Assembly: GCA_946624335.1 (NCBI GenBank)
Contig: CAMOSA010000049.1
Coordinates: 1 to 14,245, forward strand
Direction of reading: 5' to 3'
DNA length: 14,245 nt
Source: an uncultured Prevotellaceae bacterium
Lineage (GTDB): Bacteria; Bacteroidota; Bacteroidia; Bacteroidales; Bacteroidaceae
The stretch's first letter is position 1. Each line of letters opens with the position of its first letter. A program made the position numbers and the translations under genes. The notes under the pieces are model-generated. The model saw nothing but the letters and a program-made list of their open reading frames with translations, was not told the DNA's origin and made no database searches. Shown one piece after another: positions 8,301 through 14,245 of the stretch.

Positions 8301-8917
8301 TCATCGCCGACCTCGGCTATGAGACGTATCAGAAGATCCTCTCCGAGGCCGTGAAGGAGCTGAAGAACGATGAGTTCCGAGAGCTTTATGCCGAGCAGGT
8401 GGCATCGGGCGAAGTGACCAGTGGCGACGCCTTCGTCGACGAGTGTCAGCTCGAGAGCGATATGTCGATGTCTTTCCCCGAATCGTTCGTGCCAGGCTCG
8501 ACGGAGCGTATGCTGCTTTATCGTGAGCTTGACGGCTTGGAGACGGAAGAAGCCATCGAGGCCTTCCGTCGGCGGCTCGTCGACCGCTTCGGACCAATAC
8601 CCGAAACGGCTCAGGAACTCATACGTGTCGTAGGCCTGCGGCGCCTGGGCAAGTATTTCGGCGCTGAGCGCGTCATGCTTAAGAACGGGCGGATGCGACT
8701 CTATTTCATCCACGACGACGATTCGCCCTTCTTCCAGTCGCCCGCGTTCGGGCAGTGTATCACATACTTCTCACTCCATGCGGCCGACTGCCAGCTCGAC
8801 GAGGTCAAGGGGCGTCGATCCATGCTCATCCGGGGCATCACCTCGGTCAAGGAGGCTTGTGCCGTGCTCGAGGAGATGCAGGCGATGTCCACAGACAACC
8901 CGCCGCCGTCATCGTAG
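5354..8917 (+). CDS. mfd: Transcription-repair coupling factor Mfd
   Basis: Mfd is a DNA translocase that pushes stalled RNA polymerase off lesions and recruits UvrA for nucleotide excision repair. At 1187 residues it is slightly longer than E. coli Mfd (1148). In order: UvrB-like N-terminal modules (to about 350), the CarD-like RNA-polymerase-binding domain (about 490-560; GDYVVHVDHGIGRFGGL), a RecG-like helicase core with Walker A GDVGFGKT (645-652), DEEQ (746-749), TATPIPRT and GRVGRS (918-923), then the C-terminal TRCF domain (from about 1040). Two low-complexity insertions occur at about 123-158 and 358-377. I chose the ATG at 5354, two bases after the pfkA stop, because MDISQLLTLYARHP starts the family homology. 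An open frame extends back to 5060, but that part is an out-of-frame reading of pfkA. Translational coupling with pfkA is likely. Confidence 0.97.
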   Translation: MDISQLLTLYARHPQVKALARRLAEDTSRDIRVGGLQASAAPLAFAASTCVGADALPPLLFILDDADEAGYFYHDLVQLMGQQDVLFFPSSFRRAVKYGQRDAASEILRTEVLTRMTNLAAHRSNHDEDALPDSSDGPSDASDVPEGSGEQPRTRPSSLFIVSYPEAVAEKVVSRRLLDERTLQLRVGERVDIPFVEQTLLDFGFQRTDYVYEPGQFAVRGSLVDVFSFSNEYPFRIDFFGDEVDSIRTFEVESQLSRGRQELITLVPELGREQRDMMPLSEFLPEQTILVAKRLTYVTERIGQIWQEGFSQQALLEEAATSEREEAEQRQRLRKDMLLIDAPDFERCFAGFRHVEISASSPAQADSTPKATKGRRGVTIAFDTSAQPIFHKNFDLVTTTCQDYLLRGYTLYILADSAKQTDRLKAIFEADAANHIPFTPVSKTLHAGFADNTLHVCLFTDHQIFDRFHKFNLRSERARSGKVALSLKELREFEVGDYVVHVDHGIGRFGGLILVPQQDGHMQEMIKITYDHGDVVYVSIHALHKVSKYKGKEGEPPRISRLGTGAWERMKERTKSKIKDIARDLIRLYSRRREEKGFKFSPDTYLQHELEASFLYEDTPDQLKATNDVKADMERARPMDRLVCGDVGFGKTEVAVRAAFKAAVDGKQVAVMVPTTVLAYQHYHTFSDRLHDLPVRVDYLTRARTAKQTKELLADLEAGKIDILVGTHKLIGKNVKFKDLGLLIIDEEQKFGVATKERLRQMKVNVDTLTLTATPIPRTLQFSLMGARDLSVIQTPPPNRYPIQTEVHTFSPEVIAEAIGFEMSRNGQVFIVNNRISGLPELEQIVHKYVPDARVAVGHGQMPPDQLENIMMSFAAYDYDVLISTTIIESGLDIPNANTIIICGAHNFGLSDLHQMRGRVGRSNKKAFCYLLAPPLAALPQESRRRLQAIENFSDLGSGINIAMQDLDIRGAGNLLGAEQSGFIADLGYETYQKILSEAVKELKNDEFRELYAEQVASGEVTSGDAFVDECQLESDMSMSFPESFVPGSTERMLLYRELDGLETEEAIEAFRRRLVDRFGPIPETAQELIRVVGLRRLGKYFGAERVMLKNGRMRLYFIHDDDSPFFQSPAFGQCITYFSLHAADCQLDEVKGRRSMLIRGITSVKEACAVLEEMQAMSTDNPPPSS
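5756..5797 (+). repeat. Cluster of overlapping palindromes in the mfd insertion
   Basis: The DNA for the first low-complexity insertion contains TCCGATG-GCC-CATCGGA (5756-5772, 7-bp stem). It also contains the 14-bp perfect palindrome tcggatgcatccga (5768-5781) overlapping it, and ggatcc (5792-5797). The encoded peptide repeats Ser-Asp (SDGPSDASDV). This suggests the insertion grew by duplication and inversion of a tccga-like seed. Confidence 0.75.
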
Positions 8918-8987
8918 CAGAGGAACGCCTGACCGAGGCTGACTGCCTACTAAGACTAAGGAAATACCTATAATAACCATTACAGCT

Positions 8988-11900
8988 ATGAAACAGATTA
9001 GATTATTACTCTTTATGTATGTCGTGCTGATAGCTACGGCACTGTCCGCTCAGACCCATTGGCAAGCCAGGACCGACACCATCTGGCCTGCGCGCCATTA
9101 CCGCGAGTTGAACGGCGTGGCGACGGGCGACCAGATGCAGAAGGCGTGGATCGACTGGAACCATGACGAAGGCACCGTGCTCGTCTATGGCGTTCACTTC
9201 CCGACGGGACATGTGCGGGCCGACGCTGTCTTCAAGGCGAAGAGCGGTCAGCATGTGACCTTTGGCGTCCGCATCGTGCATCCCGCCACGGGAACCATCG
9301 TGCTGGAGCATACGGCCACCAGTGATGTGACCACGACGGCAGAGCAGACGATGGAAATCATACCGGACACCGAGATGCCCTATGATGGTTGGTATCGGCT
9401 TGAACTTACCTGTCCCGATGGCCGACGGACGCTGGACCGCCTCAATGTGATGACCTTCCAGCGCACATCAAGGCTCTCCATCACCGACTCAGAGATCTTC
9501 ATGGCTCCCTCCGTACATCTCTGGTGGGGCACCGATGTCGCCGGGCACCCTGACGGGCAGGCCTACGACTGGACCTATCTTGAGGCCCTCTATCCCAGCA
9601 GCTACCGTCAACCGGCTACCTATCAGATGGTCATCGGCACCGATGGCATGTACTCTGGCATCCAGATGCCAACGCATGACGACGGGTCGTATGGTCACAG
9701 CGTACTCTTCTCGGTATGGGACAACGGCGATGTGGAGCAAGACCGCAACCTGCCCGATTATATGCGTTCAGCCGCTGTAGACCTCGGGCCCGGCGCTTAT
9801 GCCACCCGTTTCGGAGGCGAGGGCACGGGCTCAAGCATACGTTATGATGAGGACAACCTGTGGGAGTTCGACCGATGGATACAGTTCCTCTACAATGTCC
9901 GGCCGGATAACACCGTCGTCACGGTCGCCAATGATGATGGGACGACAACCACGAAGGAATATGAAAGTACGCTCCAAAGCGTGTGGTACAAGATGGCCGA
10001 CGAACCCGCCTGGCGGTATATCGGGACCTTGCGTATGGCGGGCGCCAACCGTCTGACATCCGGCATCTATTCCTTCCTCGAGAACTTCGGCAATAGGGGC
10101 GGCAACCTCATGCGCCGCTGTTATTATCGCAATGGCGCCATGCGTTCGGCTGCCACTGGGCAGTGGTATGCCCTCAACAAGGCTGGCTTCGGGAATACCC
10201 AGAACAATGGGCAGCGTCACTCACGCTACGACTTTGGCCACGGTGTCAGTGACGTCAGCGACAACACCTTCTACCTCGAGACCGGAGGCTATATGGGAAC
10301 ACGCGACAGTGCCGACCGCTATGAGCCACCGACCGATATGCCGTGGGTCGACACCATCGATGTCGACCGTCTCAGTAGGCGTGTCGACCTGGCCATGACG
10401 CACGCCAAGGCCACAGATATCGCATCGCTCATCGAGGCCACACGGACGGTGTCCGATCCCGTCACCTGGCGTCTCATCAACTATTCCGATGAGGAGACCG
10501 TAGGTGAGGGCGATTACGGACGGGCAGCACAGATCCTTGACGGAAACACGGTCACGTATTATCATAACAAATGGAAGAACGGCAGCGCGGCCTTCCCTCA
10601 CACCTTCACCTTCGATGCCGGCGCCGAGACTACCGTCAACTCCATTGGCCTCTATCAAGGCCGTGACCGCAGCTATCGTGCCAGCCAGCTGACGGTCAGC
10701 TGTTCTGACGATGGCTCATCGTGGAGCACCGTCGCTTCACGCCTCAGCATAGAGGATAGCGAGCACCCCACGATCGAGCTGCCTCAACCCGTCACCGCAC
10801 GCTATTTCCGGCTGCGCTTTACGGCAGGCTACGGTCCCAATCTGGTCATCAACGAGCTCTATTTCAAGCACGAATACCGCTTGGATGACCTGTTGACATT
10901 GGCACAGCGTCTGATTGTCGAGTCCGATCATTTCGGTGGGTACGCACCCGCTGACATTGATGCCTACCTGCGAACAGTCTATGCCGACGGCACCTGCACC
11001 GATGCCGATGCCCTCCGTCAGGCCATCATGCAACTCGGGCAGACAGCCATGCCCCTGACCTTCGGCGTCGTGGGGCGTGCCGAACACCTCACCCCCCTCG
11101 ATGTCTATCAACTGCACAACGCAGACGGTCGTGGCGACCTCATTGCCCTCGCCGACGGTAAGCCTGCCATTGCCGGTGCCGTCGTCAGCGGTGCCCTCGA
11201 TGCCTATCGTGTGCCGACGAGCGTCACCGACCCGCTGTGCAACTGGCTCCTGCTGTTCTCCGAGTCGTACAACGAATACTACCTCTATAACTTAGGTGCT
11301 CAGAAATACCTCAGTGTAGGCGCTACGACCGAGGAGGTGAGGCTCTCCGATGTCCCCACGGCCCTTCAGCTGAAAGCGACGGGTGGTGGCTTTGCCTTCG
11401 TTGCCGGTGGCAAATACCTGGGTCTCAACGCGACAGCCGAACAGCCCTTCACGCTGGGCCGCGGTGCCAGTGCCGCGAGTATCTTCCAGCTGCGGAGAAA
11501 CTACAGCCTGAAAGCCGACCCTGCTGCCATCGCGGCCCTCGCCGACGAAGGCAGTCACGCCTTGCACGAAGGCAATAACGTCGAATATCTCTTCCAGCAA
11601 GGCACCCAGACCTATGCCAAAGCCTTTGTCGCCGTGCCGCAGACGACGTCACGCCTCGTACGTTCGGCCGCAAGCCTCACGGCCAACTGCAACACCACAC
11701 AGCAGGAGGTACACAACCTGGCCAAACTCATCGACCGCAACACCAACACCTACTACGAGAGCTGGTATAGCGGCATCGAATGGCCCCAGGAGATGCCTTA
11801 TATTCAGGCCAAGTTCACATCAGGCATCCAAGCGTTCTCGTTCGAGTTCACGCCCTCGCAGCATGAAGAGTGGGGACAGACGGACATACCCGCCGACATC

Positions 11901-12470
11901 ATTGTGAGTGCTTCGCCCGGCACACGTAATTTCCTGCCCATAGCGCGCATCACCGAGGGATTACCGGCCACCGTCAGCGAGAGCTTCACGTCGCCGGTAC
12001 TCTTCACCGACGGCGACACGCGCAGCCTGCGCTTTCAGGTCATGAAGACCTTGGGCCGACGTGCTGAGAGCCGCGTGTTTGCGATGAGCGAGTTCCAGAT
12101 TCATTCGGTCGAGATTGACGAACAGCTGTCGCCCTATTACAACAACACCGTTGTCCGCGAAGCCTTTGATGCGCTGCTGCAGCAGTTGCAGGCCACCCGT
12201 CAGCATATAGACGACGGTACGGCAGATGCCACGACGGCGAACGAACTCAAGCTGGCCATCGAGCGGGCTGAACAGGCGTTGCTCACCGACGGCATCGGCG
12301 AGGTGGAAAACGTACAGACGAAGACGGAAAGCGTCGGTGCTGTGTACGACCTCAGCGGAAGGGTCATTGCCCGAGGTAAAGCCTTATCAGGGCAGGCCAT
12401 AGGAGGCCAGTTGCCGCGGGGCGTTTATATCCTCCGTAGCGGTCGGCAGACCCGTATGGTCGTCCGGTAG
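8988..12470 (+). CDS. Secreted DUF3472/discoidin-like protein with T9SS-type C-terminal signal
   Basis: This is an 1160-residue exported protein, probably cell-surface carbohydrate binding or processing. A signal peptide (1-21, cleavage at ALSA/QT) leads into a DUF5077-like beta domain (about 30-155). A DUF3472 domain follows (about 175-380; VHLWWGTD, FSVWDNGDVEQDRNLP, FGGEGTGSSIRY). A helical linker (460-488) precedes an F5/8 type C (discoidin) fold at about 495-628 (AAQILDGNTVTYYH, ARYFRLRFTAGYGPNLVINELYF). Another helical segment (630-688), a beta-rich, possibly trefoil-like part (690-838) and a second discoidin-like domain (885-1040; LIDRNTNTYYESWY) come next. A helical spacer (1045-1100) leads to a C-terminal type A sorting-like domain (1110-1160; YDLSGRV, LPRGVYILRSG). 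Glycan binding is inferred from domain types. The ATG is 70 bp after mfd with no promoter motif seen in the gap. Confidence 0.87.
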   Translation: MKQIRLLLFMYVVLIATALSAQTHWQARTDTIWPARHYRELNGVATGDQMQKAWIDWNHDEGTVLVYGVHFPTGHVRADAVFKAKSGQHVTFGVRIVHPATGTIVLEHTATSDVTTTAEQTMEIIPDTEMPYDGWYRLELTCPDGRRTLDRLNVMTFQRTSRLSITDSEIFMAPSVHLWWGTDVAGHPDGQAYDWTYLEALYPSSYRQPATYQMVIGTDGMYSGIQMPTHDDGSYGHSVLFSVWDNGDVEQDRNLPDYMRSAAVDLGPGAYATRFGGEGTGSSIRYDEDNLWEFDRWIQFLYNVRPDNTVVTVANDDGTTTTKEYESTLQSVWYKMADEPAWRYIGTLRMAGANRLTSGIYSFLENFGNRGGNLMRRCYYRNGAMRSAATGQWYALNKAGFGNTQNNGQRHSRYDFGHGVSDVSDNTFYLETGGYMGTRDSADRYEPPTDMPWVDTIDVDRLSRRVDLAMTHAKATDIASLIEATRTVSDPVTWRLINYSDEETVGEGDYGRAAQILDGNTVTYYHNKWKNGSAAFPHTFTFDAGAETTVNSIGLYQGRDRSYRASQLTVSCSDDGSSWSTVASRLSIEDSEHPTIELPQPVTARYFRLRFTAGYGPNLVINELYFKHEYRLDDLLTLAQRLIVESDHFGGYAPADIDAYLRTVYADGTCTDADALRQAIMQLGQTAMPLTFGVVGRAEHLTPLDVYQLHNADGRGDLIALADGKPAIAGAVVSGALDAYRVPTSVTDPLCNWLLLFSESYNEYYLYNLGAQKYLSVGATTEEVRLSDVPTALQLKATGGGFAFVAGGKYLGLNATAEQPFTLGRGASAASIFQLRRNYSLKADPAAIAALADEGSHALHEGNNVEYLFQQGTQTYAKAFVAVPQTTSRLVRSAASLTANCNTTQQEVHNLAKLIDRNTNTYYESWYSGIEWPQEMPYIQAKFTSGIQAFSFEFTPSQHEEWGQTDIPADIIVSASPGTRNFLPIARITEGLPATVSESFTSPVLFTDGDTRSLRFQVMKTLGRRAESRVFAMSEFQIHSVEIDEQLSPYYNNTVVREAFDALLQQLQATRQHIDDGTADATTANELKLAIERAEQALLTDGIGEVENVQTKTESVGAVYDLSGRVIARGKALSGQAIGGQLPRGVYILRSGRQTRMVVR

Positions 12471-12559
12471 TCAGCGTCAAGGGCTGCTTGGAGCTTGGTG
12501 GCTGCAGGCAAAGGGTTACTTTTTTTCGTGGTGAGACGTCGTTTCTCGTATGTTTTTGC

Positions 12560-12568
12560 TACCTTTGC
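12560..12568 (+). promoter_or_regulatory. Bacteroidetes -7 element (TACCTTTGC) for the aldolase gene
   Basis: An exact TACCTTTGC lies 35-43 bp upstream of the ATG at 12603. A clear TTG at -33 is not visible, although a T-run lies at about 12520-12526. Transcription starting a few bases downstream would exclude the upstream in-frame TTG codon at 12495 as the start. Confidence 0.7.
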
Positions 12569-12602
12569 AGCCGCAAAAGTAACAAACACACAAAGCAAGA
12601 AC

Positions 12603-13634
12603 ATGGTTCATCTCGAAAGTGACTACAATAACGGCGCTCATCCAGCGGTGCTGCGCCATCTGCTCGACACCAACGACGAGCGCTCCCAGAGCTATGGCGA
12701 TGACTGCTATAGCGAGCACGCTCGGCAGCTCATCCGTGAGGCCTGCCAGGCTCCTGACGCCCAGATCTATCTCCTCGCTGGCGGCACACAGACCAACGCC
12801 ACCATCATCGACTGCGTCCTGCAGCCCTACGAGGGCGTCCTCTGCTGCGACACGGCTCACATCAATGTCCACGAGGCCGGAGCCGTAGAGTTCACGGGGC
12901 ATAAGGTCATCGCCTTGCCGCATCACGATGGCAAGCTCCGCAACGAGGACTTGCGACGCTGGCTCCAAGCTTATTTCGCCGACGAGACGGCTGAGCACAT
13001 GGTGCGTCCGGGAATGGTTTACATCACGTTTCCCACCGAACTCGGCACGCTCTACACGGCTGATGAACTGCATGCCTTGCACGACACGTGTCGCGAATAT
13101 GAGCTTCTGCTCTATGTCGACGGTGCCCGTCTGGCCTACGGCCTAGCTGCCAGTGCCGACATCGACCTGCCGCTCCTTGCCCGTTTGTCCGACATCTTCT
13201 ATGTCGGTGGGACGAAATGCGGTGCGCTCTGTGGCGAGGCCGTCGTGTTCCCGCACGGCGATGCACCGGCTCACATGCTCAGTCGTATCAAGCGCCATGG
13301 CGCTTTGCTGGCCAAGAGTAGGGTAGTGGGCGTGCAGTTTGAGGCGCTGTTCACCGATGGCCTGTACTTCGACATCGGCCGTGGAGCCATCGCGGGCGCC
13401 ATGCGCCTCCGCCACCTCTTCGTCGACCGTCTCGGCTATAAGCCTTTCATCGATTCGCCCACCAACCAGCAGTTCTACGTCATCCCCAACGACGCTCTCG
13501 AAGGCTTGCGCCGGCACATCGGATTCGAAGTGTGGTGCCCCGTGGACGAGCACCACACCGCCTGTCGCTTTGTCACCAGCTGGGCAACGACGGAGGAGGA
13601 AATCGCTGAGCTCGAAGCCAAGCTGCACCCATAA
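12603..13634 (+). CDS. PLP-dependent threonine aldolase / beta-eliminating lyase family
   Basis: This is a fold-type I PLP enzyme of the low-specificity L-threonine aldolase group (LtaE/GLY1-like), which cleaves threonine or allo-threonine to glycine and acetaldehyde in the cytosol. It has 343 residues, normal for the family. Visible features: SDYNNGAHP (6-14) in place of the more usual SDN.(S/T)G.HP, YGDDCYSEHA (31-40), LLAGGTQTNA (57-66) for phosphate binding, and H86 in the position that stacks on the PLP ring. D173 with R176 (DGARLAYG) contacts the cofactor nitrogen. K205 in FYVGGTKCGALCGEAVVF is the Schiff-base lysine, and R323 is the likely carboxylate-binding arginine. The ATG at 12603 is preferred to the TTG at 12495 because the promoter lies between them and family homology begins at MVHLESD. 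It appears monocistronic. Substrate preference cannot be read from sequence. Confidence 0.9.
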   Translation: MVHLESDYNNGAHPAVLRHLLDTNDERSQSYGDDCYSEHARQLIREACQAPDAQIYLLAGGTQTNATIIDCVLQPYEGVLCCDTAHINVHEAGAVEFTGHKVIALPHHDGKLRNEDLRRWLQAYFADETAEHMVRPGMVYITFPTELGTLYTADELHALHDTCREYELLLYVDGARLAYGLAASADIDLPLLARLSDIFYVGGTKCGALCGEAVVFPHGDAPAHMLSRIKRHGALLAKSRVVGVQFEALFTDGLYFDIGRGAIAGAMRLRHLFVDRLGYKPFIDSPTNQQFYVIPNDALEGLRRHIGFEVWCPVDEHHTACRFVTSWATTEEEIAELEAKLHP

Positions 13635-13636
13635 GC

Positions 13637-13720
13637 AAAATCCTCCACTTCGACTCGGGCAACGCGAACTGGTACTACAACGACCGCTACTACGGGTTCA
13701 CGGTCCGCCCCGTCCGTTAG
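13637..13720 (+). pseudogene. Orphan C-terminal tail of a variable/Fib_succ_major-like protein (possible DGR variable region)
   Basis: Starting two bases after the aldolase stop, and in another frame, 27 codons read through to TAG at 13718. The peptide contains DSGNANWYYNDRYYGF and ends TVRPVR. This resembles the extreme C-terminus of Bacteroidetes proteins with the Fib_succ_major or formylglycine-enzyme/C-type-lectin fold, which often end in 'YYGFSVRPVR' and are frequent DGR targets. Codons in the Asn/Tyr/Asp-rich part are nearly all xAC (AAC, TAC, GAC), as expected if adenines of an AAC-rich template had been mutagenised, and the 3' end is GC-rich like an initiation-of-mutagenic-homing site. 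There is no start codon and no upstream body, so the gene is a remnant. An ordinary Fib_succ_major fragment not linked to a DGR is possible. Confidence 0.5.
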
Positions 13721-13787
13721 AACTGACCGTGCATCCTTCGCGAACAAGAAACCCGCGACTCGCACTCATGAAGGCAGACCCAGAGGC

Positions 13788-13820
13788 GGGGCCGGGCCCT
13801 TCAGGGCCAAAGGCGGCCCC
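13788..13820 (+). repeat. GC-rich two-tier stem-loop downstream of the orphan tail
   Basis: An outer 6-bp stem GGGGCC/GGCCCC (13788-13793 with 13815-13820) encloses an inner stem GGCCC/GGGCC (13795-13799 with 13804-13808) with the 4-nt loop TTCA. No T-run follows, so it is a weak terminator candidate. In some DGRs a hairpin/cruciform sits just after the variable region; here it is about 68-75 bp after the stop of the tail. Confidence 0.55.
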
Positions 13821-13883
13821 GTCCGAGGGACTGTCGGCATAAGTGCGGCGACACAATAATGAAACACCTTAAAAATGAGATTT

Positions 13884-14099
13884 ATGTCTGTAACGAAAGA
13901 TCTTATTGAACAGGAGCGTCAGTAGGTGCAAGCCGGACAGCTGGGTAACGTACACCTGTGGAAAGAGGGCTCATTCCTGTGGGCTTACGACTGGAGTGCC
14001 TGGCTCTGCTGCCGTCTGCTGCACGACTTCAAGGTGACGAAACGCCAGTTCAAGGGCATCGAAGCCCCAGTGGCCTACATCGGCTGCCAATGGAAATAA
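13884..14099 (+). pseudogene. Broken MutS-like (MSL) DGR accessory gene, with internal amber codon
   Basis: From ATG 13884 the frame reads MSVTKDLIEQERQ, hits TAG at 13923-13925, and then continues in the same frame for 57 codons to TAA at 14097. The continuation contains HLWKEGSFLWAYDWSAWLCC, then DFKVTKRQFKG and VAYIG. I recognise this pattern (aromatic 'EGSF.RAY..SAWL', then 'FKV..R..K', then 'V.YIGFP') as the short MutS domain-I-like proteins called MSL that accompany reverse transcriptases in Bacteroidetes DGRs. Homologues run well beyond YIG, so the 3' half is lost as well. GTG at 13926 directly follows the amber codon and could restart translation. Gln-to-amber (CAG to TAG) is the simplest lesion. 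Identification is by memory of the family only. Confidence 0.5.
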
Positions 14100-14245
14100 A
14101 TAATTTTATGATTATCCTCAATCGTACCACCAAGACGCTGCGCTCGACCTCTGGTCGCTTCGAAACTTCGAAGAAAGCGTCATCGCTCAATAACCGAGGG
14201 TACGAGCGTAGCGAGCACCCCCGGTTGACATACAATCGTGTAACA
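14100..14245 (+). other. Unassigned right edge, one short open frame and an imperfect hairpin
   Basis: A frame opens at ATG 14108 (MIILNRTTKTLRSTSG...) and is still open at the window end after 46 codons. I recognise no family in it and its basic, low-complexity composition looks non-coding. Two structures are visible: CTTCGAA-AC-TTCGAAG (14158-14173) and an imperfect inverted repeat with ACCG.GGGT / ACCC.CGGT arms (14193-14225) around direct repeats of CGAGC. If a DGR follows, its template repeat and reverse transcriptase should start beyond this point. No copy of the 13637-13720 tail is present here. Confidence 0.35.

Noticed and set aside
6770..8713. 647-codon minus-strand open frame
   Set aside because: It is the antisense shadow of the mfd helicase region. 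GC-rich codon bias leaves the opposite strand free of stops, and the translation is His/Leu/Val/Gly-rich without motifs.
12495..12602. Upstream TTG start of the threonine aldolase frame
   Set aside because: A promoter -7 element lies inside this stretch, the start would be TTG, and family homology begins at the ATG at 12603.
13768..13842. Small ORF (MKADPEAGPGPSG...) as a real gene
   Set aside because: Only 24 codons of Gly/Pro/Ala low complexity. It is read out of the GC-rich stem-loop and is best explained as a by-product of that hairpin.
13859..13909. 16-codon frame MKHLKNEIYVCNERSY as the start of a reverse transcriptase
   Set aside because: It stops after 16 codons, overlaps the MSL-like frame, and shows no reverse-transcriptase motif.
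13884..14099. Whole region using a TAG-to-Gln genetic code
   Set aside because: TAG serves as a normal stop for mfd (8915), the secreted protein (12468) and the orphan tail (13718), so genome-wide recoding is excluded. Only a foreign phage origin of this fragment would leave it open.
14050..14235. 61-codon minus-strand open frame at the right edge
   Set aside because: It is antisense to the MSL-like sequence and the edge hairpin, with no domain features.

Overview
The window looks like a chromosomal segment of a fairly GC-rich Bacteroidales bacterium, most likely Prevotella-like. The evidence is the promoter style (repeated TAnnTTTG -7 elements instead of TATAAT), the lack of clear Shine-Dalgarno sequences, a protein with a probable type IX secretion C-terminal signal, and protein sequences typical of that order (S1 N-terminus, zinc-ribbon/Nif3 pair, DUF3472 protein). 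The genus is inferred from remembered family resemblance, because no search could be run.

Left part (1-3000, minus strand): the first 316 codons of ribosomal protein S1 (rpsA) run off the left edge and have their own -7 element. Upstream, and also on the minus strand, lie a Nif3-family metalloprotein followed by a coiled-coil/zinc-ribbon protein. These two probably form one transcription unit from a promoter at about 2973-3006 to a hairpin-plus-T terminator at 1151-1182.

Middle (2930-3521): a divergent intergenic region of nearly 600 bp holds a decaying tandem array with a strict 22-bp period (about 11 units, 3178-3419). A well-formed Bacteroidetes promoter (TTG-N19-TATATTTG) follows on the plus strand.

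Plus-strand block (3522-12470): a DUF308/HdeD-like membrane protein, 6-phosphofructokinase (pfkA), transcription-repair coupling factor (mfd, starting 2 bp after the pfkA stop) and a large secreted DUF3472/discoidin-like protein with a C-terminal sorting signal. Gaps of 33, 2 and 70 bp without an evident internal promoter or terminator suggest shared transcription at least as far as mfd. The pfkA-mfd overlap region decides the mfd start: a longer open frame begins inside pfkA but is not the gene.

Right part (12471-14245): a PLP-dependent threonine aldolase-like enzyme with its own TAccTTTGC promoter, then a scrambled 600 bp. Two bases after the aldolase stop comes a 27-codon orphan tail that resembles the C-terminus of variable lectin-fold/Fib_succ_major-type proteins. 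It is followed by a GC-rich stem-loop and a short reading frame, broken by an amber codon, that resembles the MutS-like (MSL) accessory protein of diversity-generating retroelements (DGRs). I read this as the decayed or edge-cut end of a DGR cassette. The reverse transcriptase and template repeat, if present, would lie beyond the right edge. This is the most interesting but also the least certain part of the window.
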